The notes below the pieces were generated by a model. The model was not told the origin of the DNA. It saw nothing but the letters and a program-made list of their open reading frames with translations, and did no database searches. Shown here one piece after another: positions 6,748-13,250 of a stretch of DNA of 14,369 bases; position 1 is the first letter of the stretch, and the number at the start of each line of letters is the position of its first letter. The translations under genes and the position numbers were made by a program. The stretch is from an uncultured Bacteroidales bacterium (GTDB lineage Bacteria > Bacteroidota > Bacteroidia > Bacteroidales > Paludibacteraceae). Where the stretch lies: the NCBI GenBank assembly GCA_946619625.1, contig CAMOMF010000175.1, positions 1 through 14,369 on the forward strand, given 5' to 3'.

Positions 6748-7266
6748 TCAGTTTTCCTCGTACCACGAGGCATACATAGCGTAGTTATGCGCTATTTTTT
6801 TGTTGATTTCTTCCGTTTGAGCAGGGTCGGCTTTCTTGATGAATTTTGCCGGCACTCCGCCCCATATCTCGTATTCCCCTATTTGCGTTCCTTTCAGCAC
6901 GAGTGCTCCGGCAGCAACAATAGCCCCCTTGCCCACATGCACTCCGTCCAAGAGGGTCGAACCCATGCCTATCAAAGCGTAATCATCGACATCGGCACCA
7001 TGAATAGTCACGTTATGCCCCACAGACACATAGTCTCCCAACGTGATGGTCGATTTCTGGTACAAGGTATGCAGTACCGAGCCGTCCTGGATATTGCAGT
7101 GTTTGCCAATATGTATCCAATTGACATCTCCGCGCAGAACCGCGTTGAACCAGACGCTGGTGCCTTCGCCGATGGTAACATCCCCCACGACGGTGGCGTT
7201 CTCTGCCATCCATACATCCGCTGCAATCTGCGGAGTGAATCCCCTTACCGATTTGATTAAAGACAT
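6748..7266 (-). CDS. Gamma-carbonic-anhydrase-like hexapeptide-repeat protein
   Basis: The 172 residues form a left-handed beta-helix of hexapeptide repeats (about 12-125) followed by a C-terminal helix, as in the YrdA/PaaY branch of the gamma-carbonic anhydrases. The three zinc ligands of this class fit H66, H84 and H89 (spacing 18 and 5, in SVLHTLY and VGHNVTIHG). R45 and D47 (LRGDVN) and Q60 (NIQDG) match other conserved active-site positions. CO2 hydration is plausible, but many short members lack the catalytic loop of the archaeal enzyme and have no proven activity. Some relatives are acyl- or CoA-linked, so no gene symbol is given. ATG is at 7266-7264. The gene lies 45 nt after ruvA and 69 nt before pyrH, probably in one transcript. 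Confidence 0.9.
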   Translation of the reverse strand: MSLIKSVRGFTPQIAADVWMAENATVVGDVTIGEGTSVWFNAVLRGDVNWIHIGKHCNIQDGSVLHTLYQKSTITLGDYVSVGHNVTIHGADVDDYALIGMGSTLLDGVHVGKGAIVAAGALVLKGTQIGEYEIWGGVPAKFIKKADPAQTEEINKKIAHNYAMYASWYEEN

Positions 7267-7311
7267 GACATTTTAATATTTAATCATTTACTATTTTCAC
7301 ATTCAGACTGG

Positions 7312-7917
7312 TCAGAGCATCTTGAATGCCTGTTTGATAGTCTGTTCCACGGTAAGCGAAGGTTGTGCCGTCAGCAGTCTCTGCACCACTTTGTTCACCG
7401 GCGCGGCGGGATATCCCAGTGCCACAAGTGCCTGTGTCGCCTCTTCATACACCACGCTGTTGGCAGCCGCAGAAACCTCCTCCATAGGCTGTGCTCCCGG
7501 GTTGTCACCGAGGTCAATCTTCAGCACTTTGTCCTTCAGTTCAACGATGATTTTCTGAGCTGTCTTTAGTCCAAGTCCTTTGATTTGGCTCAAAGCACGG
7601 GCGTTGCCCACAGCAATCAGTTGGCGTATCTCCACAGCCGTATAACCGGACATAATCATTCGCGCGCTGTTTGGTCCCACTCCCGACACCGTTATCAATG
7701 CGAGGAACAGTTGCCGTTCGCCTTTACTCGGGAAACCGTAGAGGTCCTGCGAGTCGTCGCGCAGTGCTTCATACACGAATAGTTTCGCATCCGCTTTACC
7801 GGCAATCCACGAATAAGTGGGCAGGGCGATGTTGATTTCATACCCTATTCCACCCGCCTCAAGCACCACATACGTGGGAGTCAGTTCCGTCACTTTACCG
7901 TTTATATAGTCTATCAT
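7312..7917 (-). CDS. ruvA: Holliday junction DNA helicase subunit RuvA
   Basis: RuvA tetramers bind Holliday junctions and load the RuvB motor for branch migration; RuvC then cuts. The product has 201 residues from the ATG at 7917-7915, the normal length. The N-terminal OB-fold domain covers about 1-62 (MIDYINGKVTEL, YGFPSKGE-type end). Two helix-hairpin-helix motifs follow at about 71-90 (ITVSGVGPNSA) and 108-127 (IKGLGLKTAQKII). After an acidic linker the RuvB-binding domain III covers about 153-201 (ATQALVALGYP). The frame is open further upstream to 8064, but that would place the promoter at 8026-8057 inside the coding region and add 49 residues unlike RuvA. The 5' leader is about 100 nt. 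It is the first gene of the cluster reading to rsgA; ruvB and ruvC are not in the window. Confidence 0.96.
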   Translation of the reverse strand: MIDYINGKVTELTPTYVVLEAGGIGYEINIALPTYSWIAGKADAKLFVYEALRDDSQDLYGFPSKGERQLFLALITVSGVGPNSARMIMSGYTAVEIRQLIAVGNARALSQIKGLGLKTAQKIIVELKDKVLKIDLGDNPGAQPMEEVSAAANSVVYEEATQALVALGYPAAPVNKVVQRLLTAQPSLTVEQTIKQAFKML

Positions 7918-8025
7918 ACACTTTGTTTTCGTTAAATCACTATGTTTTGTTTGTGTCGTCGCTTTATGTTGTCGTTTCAACCTGCCAACAAAGCCCGACA
8001 GGGTATGGTAACCCAATTTGGGGTG

Positions 8026-8057
8026 CAAAGTTACAACAAAATATCCATATTTGCAAA
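8026..8057 (-). promoter_or_regulatory. Promoter of the ruvA-rsgA cluster
   Basis: On the minus strand TTTG at 8057-8054, a 20-nt spacer, and TAACTTTG at 8033-8026. Unlike the other six promoters here it lacks the A-tract plus GCAG spacer. It is the only clear promoter seen before ruvA, and none was seen inside the cluster. Confidence 0.8.
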
Positions 8058-8226
8058 TCTTCAAACCAAAAAACGCAAAAAAATCAAGTTATATTGCTTT
8101 TTAGGTCGCTTTTTTCACAAATTTCCCACACAAAAAAGCATTTTTGTAAGAAACTAACCTCTTACACGAATTTCCCCTTCGTAAATTATCAGTTATATTA
8201 CTCTCTGCCATTTTTCTCTCCTTTTT

Positions 8227-8257
8227 CTTGCATAATTCAAAAAAAGCAGTAACTTTG
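8227..8257 (+). promoter_or_regulatory. Bacteroidales-type promoter upstream of a short transcript
   Basis: CTTG at 8227-8230, a 19-nt spacer with A-tract and GCAG, and TAACTTTG at 8250-8257. Start expected near 8264. It lies about 180 bp upstream of the lipoprotein gene, which has a nearer promoter at 8387-8418. Confidence 0.75.
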
Positions 8258-8263
8258 CAGCCG

Positions 8264-8345
8264 AAGTGTATGTTGACAAATAGCATTAAGTCAGCCGGGC
8301 AGACAACCTTTCTGACCTGTTTTGCGAAGAAGACTGCCGTTTTTT
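8264..8345 (+). ncRNA. Possible short RNA of about 80 nt
   Basis: The promoter at 8227-8257 is followed by a potential terminator: CGGGCAG at 8296-8302 can pair with CTGCCG at 8334-8339 (one bulged G), then six T (8340-8345). The loop is long (about 31 nt), so the terminator is uncertain. A 29-codon frame (8270-8359) runs through it and past the T-run, lacks a ribosome binding site and is not believed. If it does not terminate, this is simply a second promoter for the genes from 8441. Confidence 0.35.
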
Positions 8346-8386
8346 GCATCAAAAGTTAAGAAAGAGTACACTTTTCTTGCATTTTT

Positions 8387-8418
8387 CTTGCAAATATCAT
8401 AAAAAAGCAGTAATTTTG
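8387..8418 (+). promoter_or_regulatory. Promoter of the lipoprotein-nuclease pair
   Basis: CTTG at 8387-8390, a 20-nt spacer with an A-tract and GCAG, and TAATTTTG at 8411-8418. The lipoprotein ATG at 8441 follows after 22 nt, so the leader is very short. Confidence 0.8.
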
Positions 8419-8440
8419 CAACGCAAGAATATGCGAACAT

Positions 8441-9310
8441 ATGAAACATACATATCAAACATACCTATTTGCGCTCCTTTTCTGCACGATGAGTGCCCTA
8501 CTCTGCCTGAGTTGCGGAGGCAGCCATGACGCAGAACAAGCCGCAGCCCGAGTGCAGCAGGCACGCACCCTCATCCTGCAGGGGAACTTGGAAGGAGCCA
8601 AACAAGAGTTGGACTCGGTACATATCCTGTTCCGGCAACAAGTGGATGCGCGCCGTGAAGCCAAGAGTCTGCAAGACACCATAGCACGGCTTGAGGCGGA
8701 AAGGAATGCACACTATGCGGACTCGGTACTGCAGCTACTCCTTCCGCAGGTTGATCCCCTACTGAAGCATTTCCGCTACGACAAAGACGACAAGTACGAG
8801 GACAATGGGCACTATGTGAGCCGCCTTTTGCGCACCGAGCAAAACAGCGAGCGTTGTTTCCTGCAGGCATACGTAGGCGACAACCGAATCACCACCCTCA
8901 AGAGTTACTACTGCGGCAAAGCGCAACTGTGTCAGACCAAACTGGAAATCAGTGCCATGAACAGCGATGTTCACGACAGCAGAACAGGCAGAGAGCACCA
9001 TTTCTCTCCCACTGCGGAGGAGGCAGACGGATTCCACTCCATTCTGACCATTGAAGACCAAGACGCCATTGACCTGCTCGCCTTCATCACTATCCATCAG
9101 CGAGAGCGACTACGTGTTCGTCTGCACGGGAACACTACCACAGGCAAAGAGGTATCACCGTACGTGTATTTCCTTTCAGACAACGACAAAAAAGCACTGG
9201 TCGAGACCCTACAACTCGCCACGCTTTTTCACGATATCAACCAAATGGAACAAGTGCTCAACAATGCACAACGTCAGATTGAAAGACTAAACAGAAAAGA
9301 CTTAAAGTAA
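8441..9310 (+). CDS. Lipoprotein of unknown function, coiled-coil N-terminal half
   Basis: The protein has 289 residues. A lipoprotein signal covers 1-24, with lipobox LCLSC and the lipid-bearing Cys at 25, so it should be anchored in the envelope after signal peptidase II cleavage. Residues about 30-115 are helical with heptad-like spacing (QARTLILQGNLEGAKQELDS, then VDARREAKSLQDTIARLEAE). The middle, about 120-200, is beta-like (ERCFLQAYVGDNRITTLKSY) and could bind a ligand. The C-terminus, about 250-289, has SPYVYFLSDNDKKALVETLQ followed by a further helix. From memory this layout matches a widespread uncharacterised Bacteroidales lipoprotein family; I know no function for it. Its TAA overlaps the ATG of the nuclease-family gene by one base, so the two are probably translationally coupled. 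The start follows the promoter at 8387-8418 closely. Confidence 0.9.
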   Translation: MKHTYQTYLFALLFCTMSALLCLSCGGSHDAEQAAARVQQARTLILQGNLEGAKQELDSVHILFRQQVDARREAKSLQDTIARLEAERNAHYADSVLQLLLPQVDPLLKHFRYDKDDKYEDNGHYVSRLLRTEQNSERCFLQAYVGDNRITTLKSYYCGKAQLCQTKLEISAMNSDVHDSRTGREHHFSPTAEEADGFHSILTIEDQDAIDLLAFITIHQRERLRVRLHGNTTTGKEVSPYVYFLSDNDKKALVETLQLATLFHDINQMEQVLNNAQRQIERLNRKDLK

Positions 9311-11223
9311 TGAAAACAAACCTCATACGTACCTTATTCGCCTCCGCGGCATTCTTATTTGCCTCAACACTCAGCGCGCAGAACACATTCAACGTTGCCG
9401 CCATGAATGTGGACGGTTTGCCCACTTCCATCCTCGGCATCACCCTCAACCCCGACGGGCATGGCGCAGAAGGGACATTAGCCATCTCGCGGAAACTGGC
9501 AACGATGGGTTACGATATCATCGGAGTCAGCGAGGATTTCAACTACCATCAGCAACTGATGACCTACCTAAGCAACTACAACTTCGGCACGTACCGCGGC
9601 GGAATCACGGCAGGCGGTTACCAAGCAAACATATCCTTCGACACCGATGGATTGGAGTTGTTCTGGCGCAAGGATTTTGTTGTCACCAACGAGGCTTTCT
9701 ATGGATGGAACCAAAAATACGGCAAGTTCACCAACGGTGCAGACGAACTGATCGACAAGGGGTTCCGATACTATCAAGTCACTATTCACGACACACTTTC
9801 TATTGACCTGTACATCGTGCACATGGATGCCGAAGTGGATGCGCAGGACCTTGCCGCGCGCTGGAGTCAGTGGTCGCAACTTGCCAGTATGATTATCTCC
9901 TCCAACAATGGCAGACCTATTATTGTAATGGGCGACACCAACAGCCGTTATACGCGTGACCGTATCATCGACAACTTTATTGCGCCGCTTGAAGCAGACG
10001 GACGTTTCACGGTGAGGGACGCATGGATAGAAAAAGAGTACGATGGCGTTTATCCCGAGTTCGGCACCGATGCACTTATGGTATGGGACCTCGGTTTCCA
10101 AAAAGGCGAAGTGGTGGACAAAGTGTTCTATATCAACAACACCGCAAGCAACTACGCCCTGTCTGCCAACTATTACCTGCAGGACACCTCTTTCGTGGAC
10201 TCTACCGGCACTCCGCTTGCCGACCACTGGCCCATCGTAGTGGAGTTCACCTATGAGAAGCGTGCCGAGCAGCCGCATATCTACCACACCCATGCAGAGC
10301 AAGTCCATTGGCAGGGCGAGGACCCTACTGCCGGCGGACGGTACTATATCTTCCATCCAGACACGCGCACTTTCCTCTGCAACAACGACATGACTCTCAC
10401 CGCCGTGGAGGAACCACTATACGCATGGACCATGACCCCGCAGTCGGAGAACCAAGGTGTTTACACCATGAACATGTTCTCGGGCGCCTACTATTTCTAC
10501 CTGCAGAAAACAGGCGTCATCGGCACCTCCGCCACGCCTACCTTGTCGGCAGACGTACAGACGATACAAGTGTCCGCCTCGACCACCAACACCGAGCGCA
10601 ACGCCTACAAGATTCACCGTACGGCTTCTCCCGCCAAACTGCTCAACTACGACGGCAGTCAGTTTACCGGTGCCAATGGCCGCAGCAACCAGAACGACTG
10701 GCTGTTTATCTCGCAGCAACAATTCCGCGACTCCATGCGCACGTACGCGGATTGGGAGATGACTATCTGCTCCAACGAGTCGGTCACGGAAGCACCCTTT
10801 GGAGGAATTAACGAAGCCGGCACTTATCAGGGCACCCTCGTCAACCACTTCGGCTACGACTCGCTCATCACCCTCACCCTGCACGTACTGCCCGCCTATG
10901 AGATAGAGGAAGAGCATACCCTCAACATAGGTGACTCGGTTGAGTTCCGAGGGATGATTTTCCGCGCCACCGAACCGGGCACATTCCGCCTGAGCGACTC
11001 TCTGCTGACCGTCCTCGGTTGTGACAGCACATTTACAGCCACTATTACCGTCAACCCAGCGCAAGGAGGCACGGCATTGCAACCCGTCAATGCAGCAAAC
11101 GGCAATAACGGCTCAGCACTGAAAGCAGAGAAAGTGTTATTGAACGGACAATTATACATCCGTCGCGAAAACACCCTGTTCGACCTCTCCGGACGCAAAG
11201 TTCGTACTGAAAATATCGAGTAA
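9310..11223 (+). CDS. Secreted endonuclease/exonuclease/phosphatase-family protein
   Basis: The protein has 637 residues. The signal peptide is about 1-23 (cleavage near LSAQ). Residues about 27-315 are an EEP-fold domain, the fold of DNase I, exonuclease III and sphingomyelinase C. Likely metal and catalytic residues are N33 (AAMNVDGLP), E75 (GVSEDFN), H171 (LYIVHMDAE), D209 and N211 (IVMGDTNS), D269 (VVDKVFY) and the D305-H306 pair (LADHWPIVVEF). Substrate (DNA, sphingolipid or inositol phosphate) cannot be told. About 325-475 are an unassigned beta domain (GGRYYIFHPDTRTFLC). About 485-582 hold two related repeats with GTYQGTLVNHFGYDSLITLT and GCDSTFTATITV. The C-terminus, 605-637, is NGQLYIRRENTLFDLSGRKV, close to that of the protein at 935-3016 and perhaps a sorting signal. 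Its start overlaps the stop of the upstream lipoprotein. Confidence 0.9.
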   Translation: MKTNLIRTLFASAAFLFASTLSAQNTFNVAAMNVDGLPTSILGITLNPDGHGAEGTLAISRKLATMGYDIIGVSEDFNYHQQLMTYLSNYNFGTYRGGITAGGYQANISFDTDGLELFWRKDFVVTNEAFYGWNQKYGKFTNGADELIDKGFRYYQVTIHDTLSIDLYIVHMDAEVDAQDLAARWSQWSQLASMIISSNNGRPIIVMGDTNSRYTRDRIIDNFIAPLEADGRFTVRDAWIEKEYDGVYPEFGTDALMVWDLGFQKGEVVDKVFYINNTASNYALSANYYLQDTSFVDSTGTPLADHWPIVVEFTYEKRAEQPHIYHTHAEQVHWQGEDPTAGGRYYIFHPDTRTFLCNNDMTLTAVEEPLYAWTMTPQSENQGVYTMNMFSGAYYFYLQKTGVIGTSATPTLSADVQTIQVSASTTNTERNAYKIHRTASPAKLLNYDGSQFTGANGRSNQNDWLFISQQQFRDSMRTYADWEMTICSNESVTEAPFGGINEAGTYQGTLVNHFGYDSLITLTLHVLPAYEIEEEHTLNIGDSVEFRGMIFRATEPGTFRLSDSLLTVLGCDSTFTATITVNPAQGGTALQPVNAANGNNGSALKAEKVLLNGQLYIRRENTLFDLSGRKVRTENIE

Positions 11224-11278
11224 AACTCACTATTAAGGCGGAAAAAGGCAGAAAAATACACTTTTTAGTCACTTTTTT

Positions 11279-11319
11279 ACCAAAATATTTGGTCATGTCA
11301 AAAAAAAGCAGTACCTTTG
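11279..11319 (+). promoter_or_regulatory. tRNA-Lys promoter with upstream element
   Basis: TTTG at 11288-11291, a 20-nt spacer with A-tract and GCAG, and TACCTTTG at 11312-11319. The 13-bp string ACCAAAATATTTG at 11279-11291 is identical to that of the stable-RNA promoter at 3902-3914. The tRNA begins at 11363, so a short 5' leader must be removed. Confidence 0.85.
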
Positions 11320-11362
11320 CAGCCGCTTTTGAAAAAGAGCATTCTTTTAGCACTGAACGTGC

Positions 11363-11435
11363 GACTCGCTAGCTCAGTTGGTAGAGCATCACACTTTTAA
11401 TGTGGGGGTCTTGGGTTCGAGCCCCAAGCGGGTCA
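11363..11435 (+). tRNA. tRNA-Lys (anticodon UUU)
   Basis: A 73-nt cloverleaf is complete. The acceptor stem GACTCGC pairs with GCGGGTC (one G-U), the D arm is GCTC-AGTTGGTA-GAGC, and the anticodon arm is TCACA-CTTTTAA-TGTGG with TTT at 11396-11398. The variable loop is GGGTC and the T arm is TTGGG-TTCGAGC-CCCAA. The discriminator is A. CCA is not encoded and must be added after transcription. It reads AAA and AAG lysine codons. It is a single-gene unit with its own promoter and terminator. Confidence 0.97.
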
Positions 11436-11444
11436 CAAAAAGAC

Positions 11445-11475
11445 AAGAGACGCAGTAATGCGCCTCTTTGTTGTT
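11445..11475 (+). terminator. Terminator after tRNA-Lys
   Basis: AAGAG-a-CGC at 11445-11453 pairs with GCG-c-CTCTT at 11460-11468 around a 6-nt loop with one A/C mismatch, followed by a T-rich tract (TGTTGTT). It begins 10 nt after the tRNA. Confidence 0.75.
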
Positions 11476-11601
11476 ATGGCAGGACTTTCTGTGTTTCTTT
11501 CTTATTTATTGGACTGTCACTGTTTCTTTCTTATTGTTCGGGCTGTTTCCGGTAATTTAGATTGTACGCCGCCCATTCAAGACGGATGAAAGGAGCAGAG
11601 T

Positions 11602-11663
11602 AGCGGAGTGTAAAGAGCGGAATGGTGGAGTATAAAGAGCAGAACGGTGGAGTATAAAGAAAG
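11602..11663. repeat. 22-bp tandem repeat, nearly 3 units
   Basis: Units at 11602-11623, 11624-11645 and 11646-11663 follow (A/G)G(C/T)GGAGT(G/A)TAAAGA. The region 11476-11755 otherwise holds a repeated TTTCTTTCTTATT string (about 11496-11537) and a repeated TTGCTCAGT (11726-11734, 11741-11749). It shows no convincing gene. Confidence 0.8.
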
Positions 11664-11755
11664 TAAAGAGAGGGTCTCATCCTCCCCTTACCAGGTAGCG
11701 ATAAAGTTTATACTAAGTGCAATGGTTGCTCAGTCTATAATTGCTCAGTATGCGG

Positions 11756-13060
11756 TTAGTATGCGGGCTTGCCTATTTTTCCGGCGAAGAGTATAGTGCC
11801 GTACTTAACCTCGCGGATAAAGAGGAGGAACGGACGATCCACGATGAAAGGCTCGATGGGCATTGGTGCTGCAGCCTTGTCATTAACGAGACCAATAGTA
11901 ACCGCAGCAGCTTTGGCTCCCTCTTCGTCCACTTCGAGGTAAGTTTTCTGGAAGAGTTTGTCAAGGAAGAGGTCGGCATCGACATCCAAGCCGTTGTATG
12001 TGGCGAGGTCGGTGAGGTCTGCGCGTACAATGTCAAAGACATCGGTCATGCCCAGCGCTTTCATATCATTCTCAAGGTCGCGGCGGTAGTCGAGTTTGAA
12101 CTTAGGCATTTGCACCTCCACATCATAATTATCCATCAGTCCTTCCAACTCAGCCAGTTTGTCCATGCTAAGGTCCGCCAGATAGTCGTCACAGGAAAGC
12201 CCTTCGCGCGGCAGAACGATGTCCATGCAATACGCCTTGTCCTTAAAATACATGCGTAACATGCGCGCGTCGTAGGGGGCGATAGTGGTATCGGGCACAT
12301 CCGGTCCATAGTAGTGCTCCATGGGCCAAGCGGGCATGACCCGCAGTTCCTTGGTTTGCTGCATCATGTCCACCTGGACGGTGCTACCGTTGCTGAGAGT
12401 GAAATCCTGCTTGCGGGTGTCGGTCTTATTGAATTTTTCCTGCCATTTGCTCTTGAAATAGAGTGCGTTGGCAAGTACCATACGGGTTGCTTCATTGAAG
12501 TCCCGCTCGGTAACGACCTCTTTGATAAGTCCCTTGGTGTTCTTGTCAGCCCAAGAGTTGACGGTATTCACGATGGCGGGGTCTTGCAGGTCGGAGGTCT
12601 CAATAGTAGCCTTGAAATACTGTTTTCCTGCCTGCCTGAAAGGCTCTTTAAGCGTGAGGGCATCGTCCACCCAAATGGCATTGGCGATGTTCATGTCGGT
12701 GTATTTGTCCAAGTAGGGCAAGTTCTCGAGGAGGTTCTTGCTGTAGTCGTTGAGGTCTGCCACTACGTAGTCGCCTGCTCCGATAGTCTGCAGGATTTGG
12801 GAGAGCGTCTCACCATTGGCGCCATTGGCGAGCATGGCACTGACAATAGAAACACTAAGCGGTGAGAGAAACACATTCTCACTTTGCTGCTCGGTGGCAT
12901 TGACCTGCTTGAGCAAGTTAAGGGAGAACTCGTTCTGGTTGCGATTGATGACCTGCTCTTCGGAGGAGAACGAAAGGGTCTTCACTTGGTGGGGAGTGTC
13001 TCCGCAGCCCGCAAACAGGAGAGGGGCCACGAGTGCACAAATAATACTTCTTGATTTCAT
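11756..13060 (-). CDS. Lipoprotein serpin (serine protease inhibitor family)
   Basis: Serpins trap serine or cysteine proteases by a suicide conformational change. The 434-residue product begins at the ATG at 13060-13058; a GTG two codons upstream is possible but less likely. A lipoprotein signal ends in LLFAGC with Cys19, so the inhibitor should be anchored in the envelope. The serpin fold spans about 40-434: NVFLSPLSVSIVSAMLANGA at about 62-81, VLANALYFKSKWQEKF at about 195-210, and the C-terminal RPFLLFIREVKYGTILFAGK at about 409-428. The reactive-loop hinge is EEGAKAAAVT at about 379-388, with the Gly and small residues of inhibitory serpins. Counting 17 positions from the hinge puts P1 at Lys395, suggesting a trypsin-like target, but the loop is about four residues longer after that point than in alpha-1-antitrypsin, so P1 is uncertain. 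It is a single-gene unit with its own promoter at 13108-13139. Confidence 0.95.
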   Translation of the reverse strand: MKSRSIICALVAPLLFAGCGDTPHQVKTLSFSSEEQVINRNQNEFSLNLLKQVNATEQQSENVFLSPLSVSIVSAMLANGANGETLSQILQTIGAGDYVVADLNDYSKNLLENLPYLDKYTDMNIANAIWVDDALTLKEPFRQAGKQYFKATIETSDLQDPAIVNTVNSWADKNTKGLIKEVVTERDFNEATRMVLANALYFKSKWQEKFNKTDTRKQDFTLSNGSTVQVDMMQQTKELRVMPAWPMEHYYGPDVPDTTIAPYDARMLRMYFKDKAYCMDIVLPREGLSCDDYLADLSMDKLAELEGLMDNYDVEVQMPKFKLDYRRDLENDMKALGMTDVFDIVRADLTDLATYNGLDVDADLFLDKLFQKTYLEVDEEGAKAAAVTIGLVNDKAAAPMPIEPFIVDRPFLLFIREVKYGTILFAGKIGKPAY

Positions 13061-13107
13061 ATTCACTCTGTTTTGGTTGTGGACTCAGAATATTTTGAAT
13101 CCGGGTG

Positions 13108-13139
13108 CAAAGTTACTGTTTTTTTTTGAATTGTGCAAA
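13108..13139 (-). promoter_or_regulatory. Promoter of the serpin gene
   Basis: On the minus strand TTTG at 13139-13136, a 20-nt spacer with an A-tract and ACAG, and TAACTTTG at 13115-13108. The ATG follows about 47 nt downstream of the -7 element. Confidence 0.82.
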
Positions 13140-13145
13140 TTTCAG

Positions 13146-13234
13146 ACTTATTCAGCGACAATTTCGCCCCTTGCTGCAACATGGTGTTTACCAGAGTATT
13201 GCAACGAGGGGCGAAAATAAATACTTATTCAGCG
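13146..13234. repeat. Palindromic element flanked by 12-bp direct repeats
   Basis: ACTTATTCAGCG occurs at 13146-13157 and 13223-13234. Between them an 18-bp inverted repeat pairs 13162-13179 with 13199-13216 (16 Watson-Crick pairs, one G-U, one C-A) around a 19-nt loop. It lies 16 nt past the leuS stop codon, so it may serve as its transcription end, but no T-run follows on the minus strand. The direct repeats resemble a target duplication around a small non-autonomous insertion. Confidence 0.7.
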
Positions 13235-13250
13235 GTGCGTTGTGTCTTGT

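Noticed and set aside
7918..8064. N-terminal extension of ruvA by 49 codons
   Set aside because: It would contain the promoter at 8026-8057, and RuvA proteins normally begin near the MIDYING-type sequence.
8270..8359. 29-codon frame in the short transcript
   Set aside because: No ribosome binding site, no recognisable motif, and the frame crosses the terminator-like T-run.
9568..10356. 262-codon minus-strand frame opposite the nuclease gene
   Set aside because: Shadow of the GC-rich plus-strand gene, which has a clear signal peptide and EEP motifs.
12314..12865. 183-codon plus-strand frame opposite the serpin
   Set aside because: Shadow of the serpin; no independent start signals or motifs.
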